Counted from the stretch's first letter, positions 43,261-52,909 are shown. The stretch: 64,000 nt of DNA from Betaproteobacteria bacterium (GCA_021298815.1 JAJTHE010000037.1:1-64000); one strand, 5' to 3'. Notes: a model not told the origin generated them from the sequence alone. Numbers and translations: made by a program.

Positions 43261-43665
43261 TCAACGCAGCGGACCTTCGAAGCTGGCCCATGCCACCGGC
43301 GACTCGCGCAGCGTCACCCGCATCGACGCGAGCTGCCCGGCCGTGCCCGGCCCGACCTCGCCGGCGGCGATCCGCGCCTGCATGCGGCGGAAGATCTCGC
43401 CCGCCATGAACTCGGTGGTGGTGTTGCGTCCGGCCAGCTCGGGCAGCGTGTCGAGGTTCTTGTAGTTCAGCCCGGCCAGCACGTCGCGCAGCGCCTGCAG
43501 CGCGAGGCCGATGTCGCAGACCAGCCCGTTCGCGTCCAGTTCGGCGCGGCGCAGTTCGATCTCGACGCCATAGGTCGCGCCATGCAGCTGCTGCGCCGGC
43601 CCGAAGATCTCTCCGCTGAAGCTGTGCGCGATCATGATGTGGTCGGAAACGGCGAGGCTGTACAT
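43261..43665 (-). CDS. Divergent 6-pyruvoyl-tetrahydropterin synthase/QueD-like protein
   Basis: 134-residue T-fold protein of the PTPS/QueD family. Zinc ligands H14 (MIAHSF) and H28 (LHGATY) are visible. The normal HGH triad has alanine at residue 30 instead of the third histidine, and the usual catalytic cysteine before it is not present (GPAQQLHG). The pterin-anchoring glutamate near the C-terminus (VTLRES) is kept. Substrate binding may remain while the classical reaction has changed. Central gene of the five-gene reverse block. Confidence 0.82.
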   Translation of the reverse strand: MYSLAVSDHIMIAHSFSGEIFGPAQQLHGATYGVEIELRRAELDANGLVCDIGLALQALRDVLAGLNYKNLDTLPELAGRNTTTEFMAGEIFRRMQARIAAGEVGPGTAGQLASMRVTLRESPVAWASFEGPLR

Positions 43666-43680
43666 GCGGGTGCTCCAGGA

Positions 43681-44679
43681 TCAGGGATAGGTGACGACGG
43701 TGCACAGCGCACCGTCGGGGGCCTGCGCCAGCCGTGCCATGGCGGCCGGCAGCGTGTCGAACGGGATCTTCGCGTCGACCAGCGCATCGAAGGCCTCGTC
43801 GGCGAGCAGGTCGAGCGCGAGCGCGAGCCGCCGCCGGGTGTCCCAGCGTGCGCGCTGCGCGGTGGCGACCGCACCGACCTGCGACGAGCGCAGCACCAGT
43901 CGACGGCTGTGGAACGCCTCGCCCAGCGCCACCGGCACGCGGCGATCGCCGTACCAGCTCATCTCCAGCACCGTCGCCTCGAAGCCGGCGAGCGACAGCG
44001 CGCGGGCCAGTCCGTCGGGATGGCCGCTGGCATGCACGACGATGTCGCGTTCGCCCGCGGCATCGGCCGGCAGCACATGGCGCACGCCGAGCCGGGCGGC
44101 GACCGTGGCGCGGCGCAGATCGATGTCGACCAGTTCGACCTCGACGCCCGGGATGCGTGCGGCCAGCGTCGCGACCAGCAACCCGACCACGCCACCACCG
44201 ACCACGGTCAGCCGGTCGCCGAGCCGGGGCGCGGCATCCCACAGGCCGTTGACCGCGGTTTCCATGTTCGCGGCGAGCACCGCGCGCGCGGCAGGCAGCG
44301 CGTCGGGCAGCACGGTGACCGCGGCCGCCGGCACCACGTAATGGTCCTGGTGGGGATGCAGGCAGAACACGCGCCGGCCGAGCAGGGCCTGCGCCCCCGC
44401 CTCGACCACGCCGACCGAGCAGTAGCCGTACTTCACCGGCGCGGGAAAGGCCCCCTCCTGGAACGGGCAGCGCATCGCCTGCCACTGGCTCCCGGGCACC
44501 TCGCCGCGGAACACCAGCGACTCGGTGCCGCGGCTGATGCCGCTGAACAGGCTGCGCACCCGCACCTCGTCCGGCCTGGCGGGTGGCAACGGTGCCGGGC
44601 GCAGTTCGCCCTGCCCCGGTCCGGTGACCCAGAACGCGCGCGCAGGCGTCGCGCCGATGCCGGACTCAGGCATCGGCAT
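43681..44679 (-). CDS. Zinc-less medium-chain dehydrogenase/reductase
   Basis: 332-residue MDR-family oxidoreductase. The NAD(P)-binding fingerprint [15 protein letters not shown] is followed by an acid-containing strand end ELVDID. The position that normally holds the catalytic-zinc cysteine reads [12 protein letters not shown], and there is no four-cysteine structural zinc lobe, so it probably works without zinc. The ATG at 44679 overlaps the reductase gene by 14 bases; the ATG at 44673 is an alternative. Probable step in the same pathway as the RibD-like and PTPS-like proteins. Confidence 0.85.
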   Translation of the reverse strand: MPMPESGIGATPARAFWVTGPGQGELRPAPLPPARPDEVRVRSLFSGISRGTESLVFRGEVPGSQWQAMRCPFQEGAFPAPVKYGYCSVGVVEAGAQALLGRRVFCLHPHQDHYVVPAAAVTVLPDALPAARAVLAANMETAVNGLWDAAPRLGDRLTVVGGGVVGLLVATLAARIPGVEVELVDIDLRRATVAARLGVRHVLPADAAGERDIVVHASGHPDGLARALSLAGFEATVLEMSWYGDRRVPVALGEAFHSRRLVLRSSQVGAVATAQRARWDTRRRLALALDLLADEAFDALVDAKIPFDTLPAAMARLAQAPDGALCTVVTYP

Positions 44680-45589
44680 CCGGCCGCACGCCGGCCCGTG
44701 CGGCGTCCTGCGCATCGGCCATCGCCTCGAAGTCGCATTCGATCATCATGTCGTCGCCCATCACCACGCGCCGCGTGCGCGGACGCAGGCTCGACCCGAG
44801 GTCGCTGATCTCCGGCAGCACGATCGCCGGCCGGCCCGATCCGAGGATGACCGGCGCGACCGTGATCTGCAGCCGATGCAGCGCGCCCGCCTCGAGGAAG
44901 CGCGACACGGTGATGCCGCCGCCCTCGACCAGCAACCGGTGCAGGCCGTGCCGCGCGAGGACGCGGCAGATCTCGCGCGGATCGAGGCCGCGCGGCCCCC
45001 GTTCCACGGGGACCACCTCGGCATGGCCGAAGCGCTCGCCCTCGCGCGCGCTGCCGGCGGCCACCAGCAGCAGCGTGCGCACCGACGCGTCGTTGAACAC
45101 GCGCTGGCTGCCGTCGAGCCGCCGCTCCGGGTCGATCACCACCCGCACCGGGTTGCGGCCGGTGCAGCGGCGCACGGTCAGCTGCGGATCGTCGTGCAGC
45201 ACCGTGTTCACCCCGACGACCACCGCATCGGACAGCGCGCGCATGCGGTGCGTGTGCAGCAGGTCCTCGCTGCCGCTGAGCCAGCGCGACATGCCACCGG
45301 CGGTGGCGATGCGTCCGTCGAGGCTCTGCGCGAGATGGCCGACCACCAGCGCACGATCGCGCCGCCCGGCGCACAGCGGCGCGTAGAGCAAGACCAGCGG
45401 GCTGTCGGCATGCTGCCGCAGGGTCGCCAGGTCGCCGGCGAGCAGGGCCTGCCATTGCAGGCGTTCGTCGACGCAACCCTCGCCGCCCGCATCCGGCAGG
45501 GGATCGGTGCGTGCCGGTTCGCGGTCCGGTTCGCGGTCCAGCGCGATCAGGTCGGATACGAGCGACATGGGTGGCTGTCTGTCGTGCAT
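44666..45589 (-). CDS. RibD C-terminal-type (dihydrofolate reductase-like) reductase
   Basis: 307-residue protein. The reductase domain of riboflavin biosynthesis type occupies about residues 80-290: [12 protein letters not shown], then [20 protein letters not shown] and the NADPH/substrate segment [17 protein letters not shown]. No deaminase domain; the first 75 residues are a less conserved extension. Members reduce ribosylamino-pyrimidines or related heterocycles. First gene of the reverse block, ten bases downstream of the lipoprotein gene stop. Confidence 0.88.
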   Translation of the reverse strand: MHDRQPPMSLVSDLIALDREPDREPARTDPLPDAGGEGCVDERLQWQALLAGDLATLRQHADSPLVLLYAPLCAGRRDRALVVGHLAQSLDGRIATAGGMSRWLSGSEDLLHTHRMRALSDAVVVGVNTVLHDDPQLTVRRCTGRNPVRVVIDPERRLDGSQRVFNDASVRTLLLVAAGSAREGERFGHAEVVPVERGPRGLDPREICRVLARHGLHRLLVEGGGITVSRFLEAGALHRLQITVAPVILGSGRPAIVLPEISDLGSSLRPRTRRVVMGDDMMIECDFEAMADAQDAARAGVRPDADA

Positions 45590-45599
45590 TGCGGGTGGA

Positions 45600-46601
45600 T
45601 CAACGGGGCGCGGGACGGCGGGCCGCGACGAAACTGTCGAACACGATGTCCGGGGCGCTCAGGTTGTGCACGGACGGCAGGCTGCGGCCGAACCGGGCCC
45701 CGCCTGCGCGGATGCCTTCGAACGCAAGAATCGGTACCGCCACCGGCATGCCCGAAGGCGCCCTGTCCCACTGGACAATGGCCACGTCCGCCTGCGCCGG
45801 CGCGACGAACATCGAGCGCAGCGCGGCGAACGGGGCATCCGCGGTCGACCCGGCGTCGATCGACAGCGACAGGCCGAGGCGCTCGCGCGACTCCTCGATC
45901 ACCGACAGCCGGCCGCGCGACCCGTCGCCGAACACGAGGCTGAAACCGTCGTCCGCAGGATCGTAGGCCACCTCGCGCAGGGGCACGTACGGCCGGCCAT
46001 CGAAGGCGATCGGCCCGAACAGGAACGAGCTGCCGAAGGCACTGTCGGGCAGCGTCGACGGCGGCAGCGGCTTCGCGCGCCAGTAGCCATCGGACGGATA
46101 CAGCACCAGGATCTCGATGTCGTGCACCGTGCCGCCGGGGCCGGGCACGGCGCGCCGCGACAGCTGGACCAGGTGCAGTCCGCGCTCGACCCGCGCACCG
46201 ACGCGGAAGTCGACCGATTCGGGCCGCCAGAAGGTCGGCAGCGCATGGCCGACCAGCCGCGTGCGTGCATCCTCGTACAGCGTGACCGTGCGCGGCTCGA
46301 AGCGGTGCACCGGATCCTTCGACATGTCGCAGTCGGTGAAGTCGGGCGCGGTGCTGTCGACGGTCACCGACGCGATGTAGGGCGGATGCTCGGCGACCAG
46401 CCGGAATGCGTTCACGCCGGTGCCTTGCACCTTGACGTAGACGTTGTCTTCCTCGGCACACCGGGTCGGCGTGCTGGCATTGACGAAGTCGACCTCGACC
46501 GCGCTCCCCGGATGCCCGGCGGGGTCGATAGAGGCGCAGCCGCCCATCGCCGCGGCAGCGAACGCGGCTGCGGCCATCCACCCACCGGCGCAAAGGCGCA
46601 T
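45600..46601 (-). CDS. Putative lipoprotein of unknown function linked to OpgH
   Basis: 333 residues with a lipoprotein signal peptide and lipobox MGGC (C at about residue 21). Body is beta-rich, with no family I can name. The start shares one base with the stop of the OpgH-like gene (TGATG), so the two are translationally coupled. A role in periplasmic glucan or envelope assembly with OpgH is inferred only from that coupling. Confidence 0.75.
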   Translation of the reverse strand: MRLCAGGWMAAAAFAAAAMGGCASIDPAGHPGSAVEVDFVNASTPTRCAEEDNVYVKVQGTGVNAFRLVAEHPPYIASVTVDSTAPDFTDCDMSKDPVHRFEPRTVTLYEDARTRLVGHALPTFWRPESVDFRVGARVERGLHLVQLSRRAVPGPGGTVHDIEILVLYPSDGYWRAKPLPPSTLPDSAFGSSFLFGPIAFDGRPYVPLREVAYDPADDGFSLVFGDGSRGRLSVIEESRERLGLSLSIDAGSTADAPFAALRSMFVAPAQADVAIVQWDRAPSGMPVAVPILAFEGIRAGGARFGRSLPSVHNLSAPDIVFDSFVAARRPAPR

Positions 46602-48436
46602 CAGCCGTTCGCCGCCAGCGAAGGCTTCGCGCCCGGGGCGAACAACCCGGCGGATGCATCGGCCACCACCGCTGCCGCGGGCCAGGTCTCGTCGGGCGTG
46701 CGGCACAGGCCGGCGCGGGCCATCGCACGTCCGAGCGCCGGCGAGGCCGAGACCATTGCCAGCGGTACGGCAAGCAGCAGGCCGAGATAGATCGGCATGC
46801 CGAACCAGAACGCGCCGGGGGCGATCCAAAGCGTGGCCCCGGCCAGCGCGATGCCCACCAGCGCCTGCGGCCAGAGGCAGCGCAGCGCGACCGACAGCCG
46901 TACGCCCTCGGCATCGCGCTGCTGCGAGGTCCAGCCGACGCATCGGCCGAACGGCAGGCCGAGCAGGAAGATGCTGATCGCCACCGCCGACACCGGGGCG
47001 AGCAGCGTGGTCAGCAGCACCTCGATGAACGCACTGCACAGCACGCGCACGGTGCCGCCGAACGCGGTGCGCAGGCGGCGCCTCGCCAGCACGTTGAACA
47101 GGGTCGCCAGCTTGGGCGCGAAGGTCATCGCCAGGATGGCGATGAACAGGACGAGGCCGGTATCGGCGCGCAGCGGCAGCTGGCGCAGCAGCCCGGCGAA
47201 CATCAGGCCGAGCCAGGCGAGCGAGCCGAAGTACATCGCGATGGCCAGCACCAGCTGGATGCGGCTCACCGGCCGCAGCCCGCGCAGCCCGAGCAGGCGC
47301 AGGTACTGCATGTTGCCCTGGCACCAGCGCAGGTCGCGCCGGATGAACTCGGGCAGGGTCGGCGGGTTCTCTTCCCAGCTGCCATCCTCGACCGGCAGCA
47401 CGCGCACCTCGTAGCCGGCACGGCGCATCAGCACCGCCTCGACCTGGTCGTGGCTCAGCACATGGCCGCCGAGCGGGGGCCCGCCGGGCAGCACCGGCAG
47501 GTGGCAATGCTCGGTGAACGGAGCGACGCGCAGGATCGCGTTGTGTCCCCAGTAGGGACCGCAGTCGCCCTGCCAGGATGCGGAGCCGAGCGTGTACGAA
47601 CGCATGCCCAGCCGCATGCCGAACTGGAACACGCGCGCGAACGGACTGGCGCTGGGCAGGCCGGTGACCAGGGTCTGCACGATGCCCAGGTGCGGCCGCG
47701 CCTGCATGATGCGCACCAGGCGCAGCATCGACTGCCCGGTCATCAGGCTGTCGGCGTCGAGCACGATCGCGAACGGGTACCGGCTGCCCCAGCGCTCGCA
47801 GAAGTCGCGGATGTTGCCCGCCTTGAAGCCAGTGCTCTGCGTGCGGCGGCGATAGGTGACCGGCACTGAGGCGCCGAACCGTGCCGACAGGACCTCGGCG
47901 GTCGCGGCCTCGGCTTCGGCGATGCCGGGCTCGTTGCTGTCGCTGAGCAGGTAGAGGTGGAAAGCGCCGGCATGGCCGGTCGCCAGCAGCCCCTGCAGCA
48001 TCCACTCGAGGTTGCGCTGCAGGCGGCGCGTGTCCTCGTTGCGGATGCACACCAGCAACGCGGTGGTCGTGTCGATCGGCAGGTCGTCCGGCACGTCGCA
48101 GAGGTCCGGCGCCACCATGCGCGCCGGGTCGCGGCTGAACGTCATCACCATGAAGCCGATCACGGCGTTCCAGAAGCCGATGGTGGTCCACGGCAGGGTC
48201 AGCGCGAACAGCGCCAGCATCACCACGCCGATCGGGTCCAGCCCCTGCTCGAACAGGGTGAGGGCCATCAGCCAGAGCAGCGCGGCCGAGGTCGACAGCA
48301 CCAGTGCGGCGAAGCCCGCCCGGCGCAGGTGCATCGACGGCGCGGCCGACAGCGCCAGCCGCGTTGCGACAGGCGCTGCCGGAGCATCCGTGCGCGGCAT
48401 GCCGGGCACGGGGTTGTCCTGGTTCGACGGCTTCAT
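46601..48436 (-). CDS. opgH: Glucan biosynthesis glucosyltransferase H-like GT2 (OpgH/MdoH family)
   Basis: 611-residue inner-membrane family-2 glycosyltransferase that would polymerise glucose into osmoregulated periplasmic glucan. Two membrane helices (about 40-100) precede the catalytic domain with LSDSNEPG, LDADSLMTG, HDQVEAVLM and RRDLRWCQGN (Q/R-x-x-R-W type), and several C-terminal helices follow. It is shorter than typical OpgH (over 700 aa), mainly at both ends. The usual partner OpgG is absent. A lipoprotein gene follows instead. Confidence 0.86.
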   Translation of the reverse strand: MKPSNQDNPVPGMPRTDAPAAPVATRLALSAAPSMHLRRAGFAALVLSTSAALLWLMALTLFEQGLDPIGVVMLALFALTLPWTTIGFWNAVIGFMVMTFSRDPARMVAPDLCDVPDDLPIDTTTALLVCIRNEDTRRLQRNLEWMLQGLLATGHAGAFHLYLLSDSNEPGIAEAEAATAEVLSARFGASVPVTYRRRTQSTGFKAGNIRDFCERWGSRYPFAIVLDADSLMTGQSMLRLVRIMQARPHLGIVQTLVTGLPSASPFARVFQFGMRLGMRSYTLGSASWQGDCGPYWGHNAILRVAPFTEHCHLPVLPGGPPLGGHVLSHDQVEAVLMRRAGYEVRVLPVEDGSWEENPPTLPEFIRRDLRWCQGNMQYLRLLGLRGLRPVSRIQLVLAIAMYFGSLAWLGLMFAGLLRQLPLRADTGLVLFIAILAMTFAPKLATLFNVLARRRLRTAFGGTVRVLCSAFIEVLLTTLLAPVSAVAISIFLLGLPFGRCVGWTSQQRDAEGVRLSVALRCLWPQALVGIALAGATLWIAPGAFWFGMPIYLGLLLAVPLAMVSASPALGRAMARAGLCRTPDETWPAAAVVADASAGLFAPGAKPSLAANG

Positions 48437-48443
48437 GAGGTCC

Positions 48444-49016
48444 CTAGGTCATCCGTTTCAGCAGGCCGTCGCGGCGGACGAACGTGTGGTAGACCACGCC
48501 GCCGAGGTGCCCGCCGATCAGCAGGATGATCGCGATCGCCCCGCACCAGTGGAACAGCGAAAGCCATTGCGCGAGGGCTTCGTCCTTGCCGATCGGCGAC
48601 GGCAGCGGAAGCACGCCGAACAGGGACAGCGGAAAGCCCCAGGCGTTGGTGGCCAGGAAACCGATCACCGGCATCAGCAGCAGCAGCGCATAAAGGGCGA
48701 CGTGCGTGACATGTGCGCACAGTTGGATGAGCGGCGGCGTGTCCGGCGGCAACGGCGGCGGCGGATGCATCCGGCGATACACGATGCGGGCAAGCGCCAG
48801 GAAGAACACGACTACGCCCAGGCTCTCGTGCAGGTTGTACAACCGGAACTTTAACGCCTGGTCAGCCGGCTCGAAATAGGAGATCCAGAGCCCGGCGACG
48901 ATGATCACCAGCATCAGTGCGGCGGTCGCCCAGTGGAGCCATCGGGCAGGTGGCAGGTAACGCAGCGAGGGCAGGATGGCATCTCCGGACGGGCACCGGT
49001 GGCAGCGACTGGGCAC
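48444..49016 (-). CDS. Cytochrome b561-type membrane protein
   Basis: 190-residue four-helix di-heme b cytochrome of the bacterial b561 family, moving electrons between quinol and a periplasmic acceptor. Heme-ligand histidines are in RWLHW, NLHESLG, HVTHVALY and FHWCGA. Helices at about 30-50, 65-85, 105-128 and 155-178. No ATG precedes the first motif. The GTG at 49016 is the best visible start but is uncertain. It lies seven bases upstream of the opgH-like gene. Confidence 0.85.
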   Translation of the reverse strand: MPSRCHRCPSGDAILPSLRYLPPARWLHWATAALMLVIIVAGLWISYFEPADQALKFRLYNLHESLGVVVFFLALARIVYRRMHPPPPLPPDTPPLIQLCAHVTHVALYALLLLMPVIGFLATNAWGFPLSLFGVLPLPSPIGKDEALAQWLSLFHWCGAIAIILLIGGHLGGVVYHTFVRRDGLLKRMT

Positions 49017-49167
49017 ACTTCTCAGTTTGCCTGCGGAGTGCAGGACTCGAGCGTCGCGATGCTACTACGCCATCGCACGGGACAGTGACCCCCGCGCGAT
49101 GTCCGTACGCCGGCCGTCGTCAGCAGGACGCCAGAGTCGGCAGCGAGCCGACGTTCGAAGCCGGCGT

Positions 49168-50178
49168 TCAATCCACCTGGATGTTCGCGCCCCGGATCAC
49201 CTTCTCCCACTTCGCCATCTCGGCCTTGATGAACGCGGTGAACTCGTCCGGCGTGCTGCCGATCGGGTCGGCACCGAGGCTGGCGAACCGTTCGCGCACC
49301 TCGGTCGTCTTCAGCAGCGCGGCGGTGTCGCGCCAGGCCTTGTCGACGATCGGCTTGGGCAGTCCGGCAGGACCGAGCATGCCGAACCAGAGCGACACGC
49401 CGTAGCCGGGCACGCCCGCTTCGGAGACGGTCGGGATGTCGGGCATCGCGGCCGAGCGCTTCGGGCTGCCGATGGCGATCGCGCGCAGCTTGCCGCTCTT
49501 GATGTGCGCGCCGATCGAGATCAGGTTCTCGAAGATCATCCCGGTCTCGCCGCGCAGCAGGCCGATCACCGACTCGGTGCCCTTGTACGGCACGTGAACG
49601 ATGTCGACCTTGGCGAGGTTGCGGAACAGCTCCATCGCCATGTGCGGCGAACTGCCGTTGCCGCCGGACGCGTAGTTGAGGCCGCCCGGCTTCGCACGCG
49701 CCAGCGCCACCAGTTCCTTCACCGACTTCACCGGCAGCGAAGGGTGGACGGCAAGGAAGGTATCGATCGACACTACCTGGGTGATCGGCGTGAAATCGCG
49801 CAGCGGATGGTAGTCGAGCTTCCGGTACAGGCTGATGTTCGCGGCATGGCTCAGGCCGACCATGAACAGCGTGTAGCCATCGGCCGGCGCCTTGGCCACG
49901 AGGCCCGCGCCGATGTTGCCGCCGGCGCCGGGGCGGTTGTCGATCACGATCTGCTGGCCCCAGCTGGCGGTGAGTCCCTGGCCGACGACCCGTGCCAGTC
50001 CGTCGGTGGCACCCCCCGGCGGGAACGGGATCACCAGGCGGACACTACGTTGCGGATAGTCCTGGGCGAGGGCAGCGACGGGAAAAGCGGCGGCGAGCGA
50101 CAGCGCGAGCGCACGCGCGGCAAGGGCCAGGGCGGAGGTGGCGGTAGAGGTGGCGGTCGCGGTCACAGGCAGGGTCAT
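49168..50178 (-). CDS. Bug-family solute-binding protein
   Basis: 336-residue exported binding protein with a long Ala/Thr-rich signal peptide (about 41 residues). Canonical ligand loops VIPFPPGGATD, NRPGAGGNIG, PADGYTLF and VPYKGTESVIG. Start behind GGAGAG. 79 bases downstream of an amidase gene on the same strand, which may process the imported compound. Confidence 0.92.
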   Translation of the reverse strand: MTLPVTATATSTATSALALAARALALSLAAAFPVAALAQDYPQRSVRLVIPFPPGGATDGLARVVGQGLTASWGQQIVIDNRPGAGGNIGAGLVAKAPADGYTLFMVGLSHAANISLYRKLDYHPLRDFTPITQVVSIDTFLAVHPSLPVKSVKELVALARAKPGGLNYASGGNGSSPHMAMELFRNLAKVDIVHVPYKGTESVIGLLRGETGMIFENLISIGAHIKSGKLRAIAIGSPKRSAAMPDIPTVSEAGVPGYGVSLWFGMLGPAGLPKPIVDKAWRDTAALLKTTEVRERFASLGADPIGSTPDEFTAFIKAEMAKWEKVIRGANIQVD

Positions 50179-50257
50179 TCGGTCTCTCCGGTCGATGGGC
50201 TCGATGGCATGCACGAACCGTACCGGTTGCCCGACCGGACGGCGATGGAGATGCGCG

Positions 50258-51712
50258 TCAGGCGTCGAGGGCGAGCGCCGGCCAGCGCGCCGCCCAGGGA
50301 TGCGCCTCCTCGAACTGCCGCGCCAGCTGCAGCACCGTGAGGTCGTCGCCGAAGGCCCCGACCAGCTGCATGCCGATCGGCAGCCCCTGCGGCGAAGGAT
50401 CCACCGGCACGCTGATCGCCGGCAGGCCGGCCGCATTCACGTAGCCGGAGAACAGGCCCGATCCGCGCGCCGCGGCGGGGCGCCCGTCGATCTGCTTCGG
50501 GAACGGAAACTCCACCGGCCACGGCATCGCCGTCGATGTCGCGGTCAACAGGATGTCGAACGATTCGAACTCGTCGGTGGCGCGCGCACGCAGCGCCTGC
50601 AGCGAGTCGAGCGCGTTCACATAGTCGGTCGCGGTCAGGCGCAGGCCTTTCGTGCCCCAGTCGAGGATCGCCTCGCCCACCTTGTCGCGCCACGCGGGAT
50701 CCTTCTCGACCACGCGCGCCACTGCCGCGCCGCTGAGCACGCCGCGGATCGCATCGACCTGGTCGATGTCGAACGGGACCGGACCCTCGACCACCTCGTG
50801 CCCGAGCGCGGCGACCTGCTTCGCCGCGCGTGCGATCGCCGCCCGGATGTCCGGATCGACCGGCTCGTCGCCGATGCCCGATACATACCGGATGCGCAGC
50901 CTGCGCAGGCGGCCGGGTTCGAGCGCCGCGGGCAGCGGGCGATCGCCGAACGCAAGCGAGGCGCGGTCACCGGCTTCCGGGATGGCGACGGTACGGAAGA
51001 CCTCGTACAGCTCGTCGACGGTACGCGCGGCCGGGCCGATCACCTGGAAGTCGTTGGCGAGCGCAGGAAACCCGAACCGGCGCGGGATGCGGCCGGTGGA
51101 CGGACGCAGGCCGACGATGCCGGCATAACCGGCCGGCCGCCGGATCGAACCGCCGGCATCGGTACCGACCGCGATCGGCGCGAGTCCAGCGGCGATCGCC
51201 GCCACCGCGCCGCCGCTCGACCCGCCGGGCGTCAACGCAGTGTTCCACGGGTTGCGCGTCTTGCCGAACAGCAGGTTGTCGGTATGGGAGGCGAGCGCGA
51301 GTTCGGGCGTGTTCGTCTTGCCGACGATCACCACGCCGGCAGCGCGCAGGTGCGACACCACGCGGTCGTCGTCCGCCGGCATGAAGCCTTCGAACAGCCG
51401 GCTGCCCCAGGTCGCAGGCACCCCCTTCACGAACAGGTTGTCCTTGATCGTGGCCGGGATGCCGTCGAGCGCACCCAGCCGGGTGCCGGACATCATCCGC
51501 TGCTCGGACGCGCGGGCCGCAGCGCGCGCGCCGTCGATGTCGAAGGCGACGATCGCGTTCAGCACCGGGTTGAGGCGATCGCAGCGCGCGAGGAACATGT
51601 CCAGCAATTCCATCGGGGACAGCGACTTGCGTGCCATCAGCGCCGAGAGTCCGGCGACGGGCAGTTGCCAGGGCTGGTTCGACTGCTGCGAGGGTTGCGG
51701 GGGTTGCGACAT
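50258..51712 (-). CDS. Amidase (amidase-signature family)
   Basis: 484-residue amide hydrolase with the Ser-cisSer-Lys triad: K90 in ATIKDN, S165 in the GGSSGG motif and S189 in DAGGSIRRPA. Full-length for the family. Short Gln/Pro-rich N-terminus (1-15) and no signal peptide, so cytoplasmic. Substrate unknown. Its neighbour is a Bug gene in the same direction, giving an import-and-deamidation unit. Start chosen where the family's first helix (LMARKSLSPMELLDMFL) follows closely. Confidence 0.92.
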   Translation of the reverse strand: MSQPPQPSQQSNQPWQLPVAGLSALMARKSLSPMELLDMFLARCDRLNPVLNAIVAFDIDGARAAARASEQRMMSGTRLGALDGIPATIKDNLFVKGVPATWGSRLFEGFMPADDDRVVSHLRAAGVVIVGKTNTPELALASHTDNLLFGKTRNPWNTALTPGGSSGGAVAAIAAGLAPIAVGTDAGGSIRRPAGYAGIVGLRPSTGRIPRRFGFPALANDFQVIGPAARTVDELYEVFRTVAIPEAGDRASLAFGDRPLPAALEPGRLRRLRIRYVSGIGDEPVDPDIRAAIARAAKQVAALGHEVVEGPVPFDIDQVDAIRGVLSGAAVARVVEKDPAWRDKVGEAILDWGTKGLRLTATDYVNALDSLQALRARATDEFESFDILLTATSTAMPWPVEFPFPKQIDGRPAAARGSGLFSGYVNAAGLPAISVPVDPSPQGLPIGMQLVGAFGDDLTVLQLARQFEEAHPWAARWPALALDA

Positions 51713-51855
51713 GTTGGCCCGGACTCCGCCGTTCGTTGACGGGATGACAGTACACGAATCGTGCGCCATGCGTTCCGCCGCAAAGCGTGCGGTGCCAGGG
51801 ACTTCGCATGCTAGATTCGATGACCAGAAGAACAGATCGTACGGAGGAGCATCGA

Positions 51856-52866
51856 ATGCACAGGTCATTGAGGCCAGGCGCCGCCATCGCCACGACGCGA
51901 AGCATCGGCACCCTCATCGGCATCGTCGGCGTGGCGGCCATCGCCATGGCGACGCCCGTGCATGCGCAGAGCTTCCCCAATCGCGCGGTGCGCGTGGTCG
52001 TGCACTTCCCGCCCGGTGGCCCGGTGGACTTCGTCGCCCGCGCGCTCGGGCAGCGCCTGGGCGATACGTGGAAACAGCCGGTGGTGGTCGAGAATCGCCC
52101 GGGCGCCGGAGGGGTGATCGGCGTCGAACTGGTGCTGCGCTCGCCGCCCGACGGGCATACCCTGCTGCTGGGGACTTCCGGGTCGATGGCCGTGGCGCCC
52201 GCCGTGAGCAAGCTGCCCTACGACGTATTCACCGACCTCGCACCGATCGCGCTGGTGGTGATCAACCCGCAGATCCTGGTGGTGCACCCGTCGCTGCCGG
52301 TGCGCACCGTACCCGACCTGGTGAAGCTCGCGAAATCGAAGCCGGGGCAGATCAACTACGCCTCGGTCGGCCCCGGCAGCCCCAACCACATGGGCATGGA
52401 ACTGCTGAAGTCGATGACCGGCATCGACATGGTGCACATCCCCTACAAGGGCACCACGCCTGCGATGACCGACGTGATCTCGGGCCAGGTCTCGCTGCTG
52501 TTCAACAGCATGCCGTCGGTGCTGCCGCACATCAAGTCCGGACGGCTGCGCGCCATCGCGGTCGGCAGCGCGAAGCGCTCGCCTGCCGCACCCGACGTGC
52601 CCACGGTGTCCGAGACGCCGGGCCTGCAGAGCTTCCAGTACACGACGTGGTACGGGCTGTACGGCCCCGCCGCGATGCCGAAGGACGTCGTCAACCAGAT
52701 CAGCGCCGAGACGGTGAAGGCACTGAACCAGCCCGACATGGCCGAACTGTTCGCCAGCCAGGGCGCGGAGCCCGCGCCGAGCACCCCCGAAGGACTGGCG
52801 AAGTTCATGCGCGCCGAGTTCGAAGGCTGGCGTAAGGTGATCAAGGCGGCGAACATCAAGCTGTAA
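51856..52866 (+). CDS. Bug-family solute-binding protein
   Basis: 336-residue exported binding protein with a signal peptide of about 41 residues (ending PVHAQ). ATG behind GGAGGAG; an earlier in-frame start lacks such a site. Ligand loop VVHFPPGGPVD (histidine where proline is usual before the loop), NRPGAGGVIG, PPDGHTLL and IPYKGTTPAMTD. Divergent from the amidase gene. Confidence 0.92.
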   Translation: MHRSLRPGAAIATTRSIGTLIGIVGVAAIAMATPVHAQSFPNRAVRVVVHFPPGGPVDFVARALGQRLGDTWKQPVVVENRPGAGGVIGVELVLRSPPDGHTLLLGTSGSMAVAPAVSKLPYDVFTDLAPIALVVINPQILVVHPSLPVRTVPDLVKLAKSKPGQINYASVGPGSPNHMGMELLKSMTGIDMVHIPYKGTTPAMTDVISGQVSLLFNSMPSVLPHIKSGRLRAIAVGSAKRSPAAPDVPTVSETPGLQSFQYTTWYGLYGPAAMPKDVVNQISAETVKALNQPDMAELFASQGAEPAPSTPEGLAKFMRAEFEGWRKVIKAANIKL

Positions 52867-52883
52867 CCCCGGCCTGGAGGGCT

Positions 52884-52909
52884 GGGGTCAGACCCCGGGG
52901 TCAGACCCC
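52884..52909. repeat. Two tandem copies of a 13-bp palindrome
   Basis: GGGGTCAGACCCC occurs twice without a gap (52884-52896 and 52897-52909). Each copy is itself palindromic around its central A. It lies between the ends of convergent genes and contains the last codons of the reverse one. It could fold as one long hairpin acting as a two-way terminator, or be a small dispersed repeat. Confidence 0.7.
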
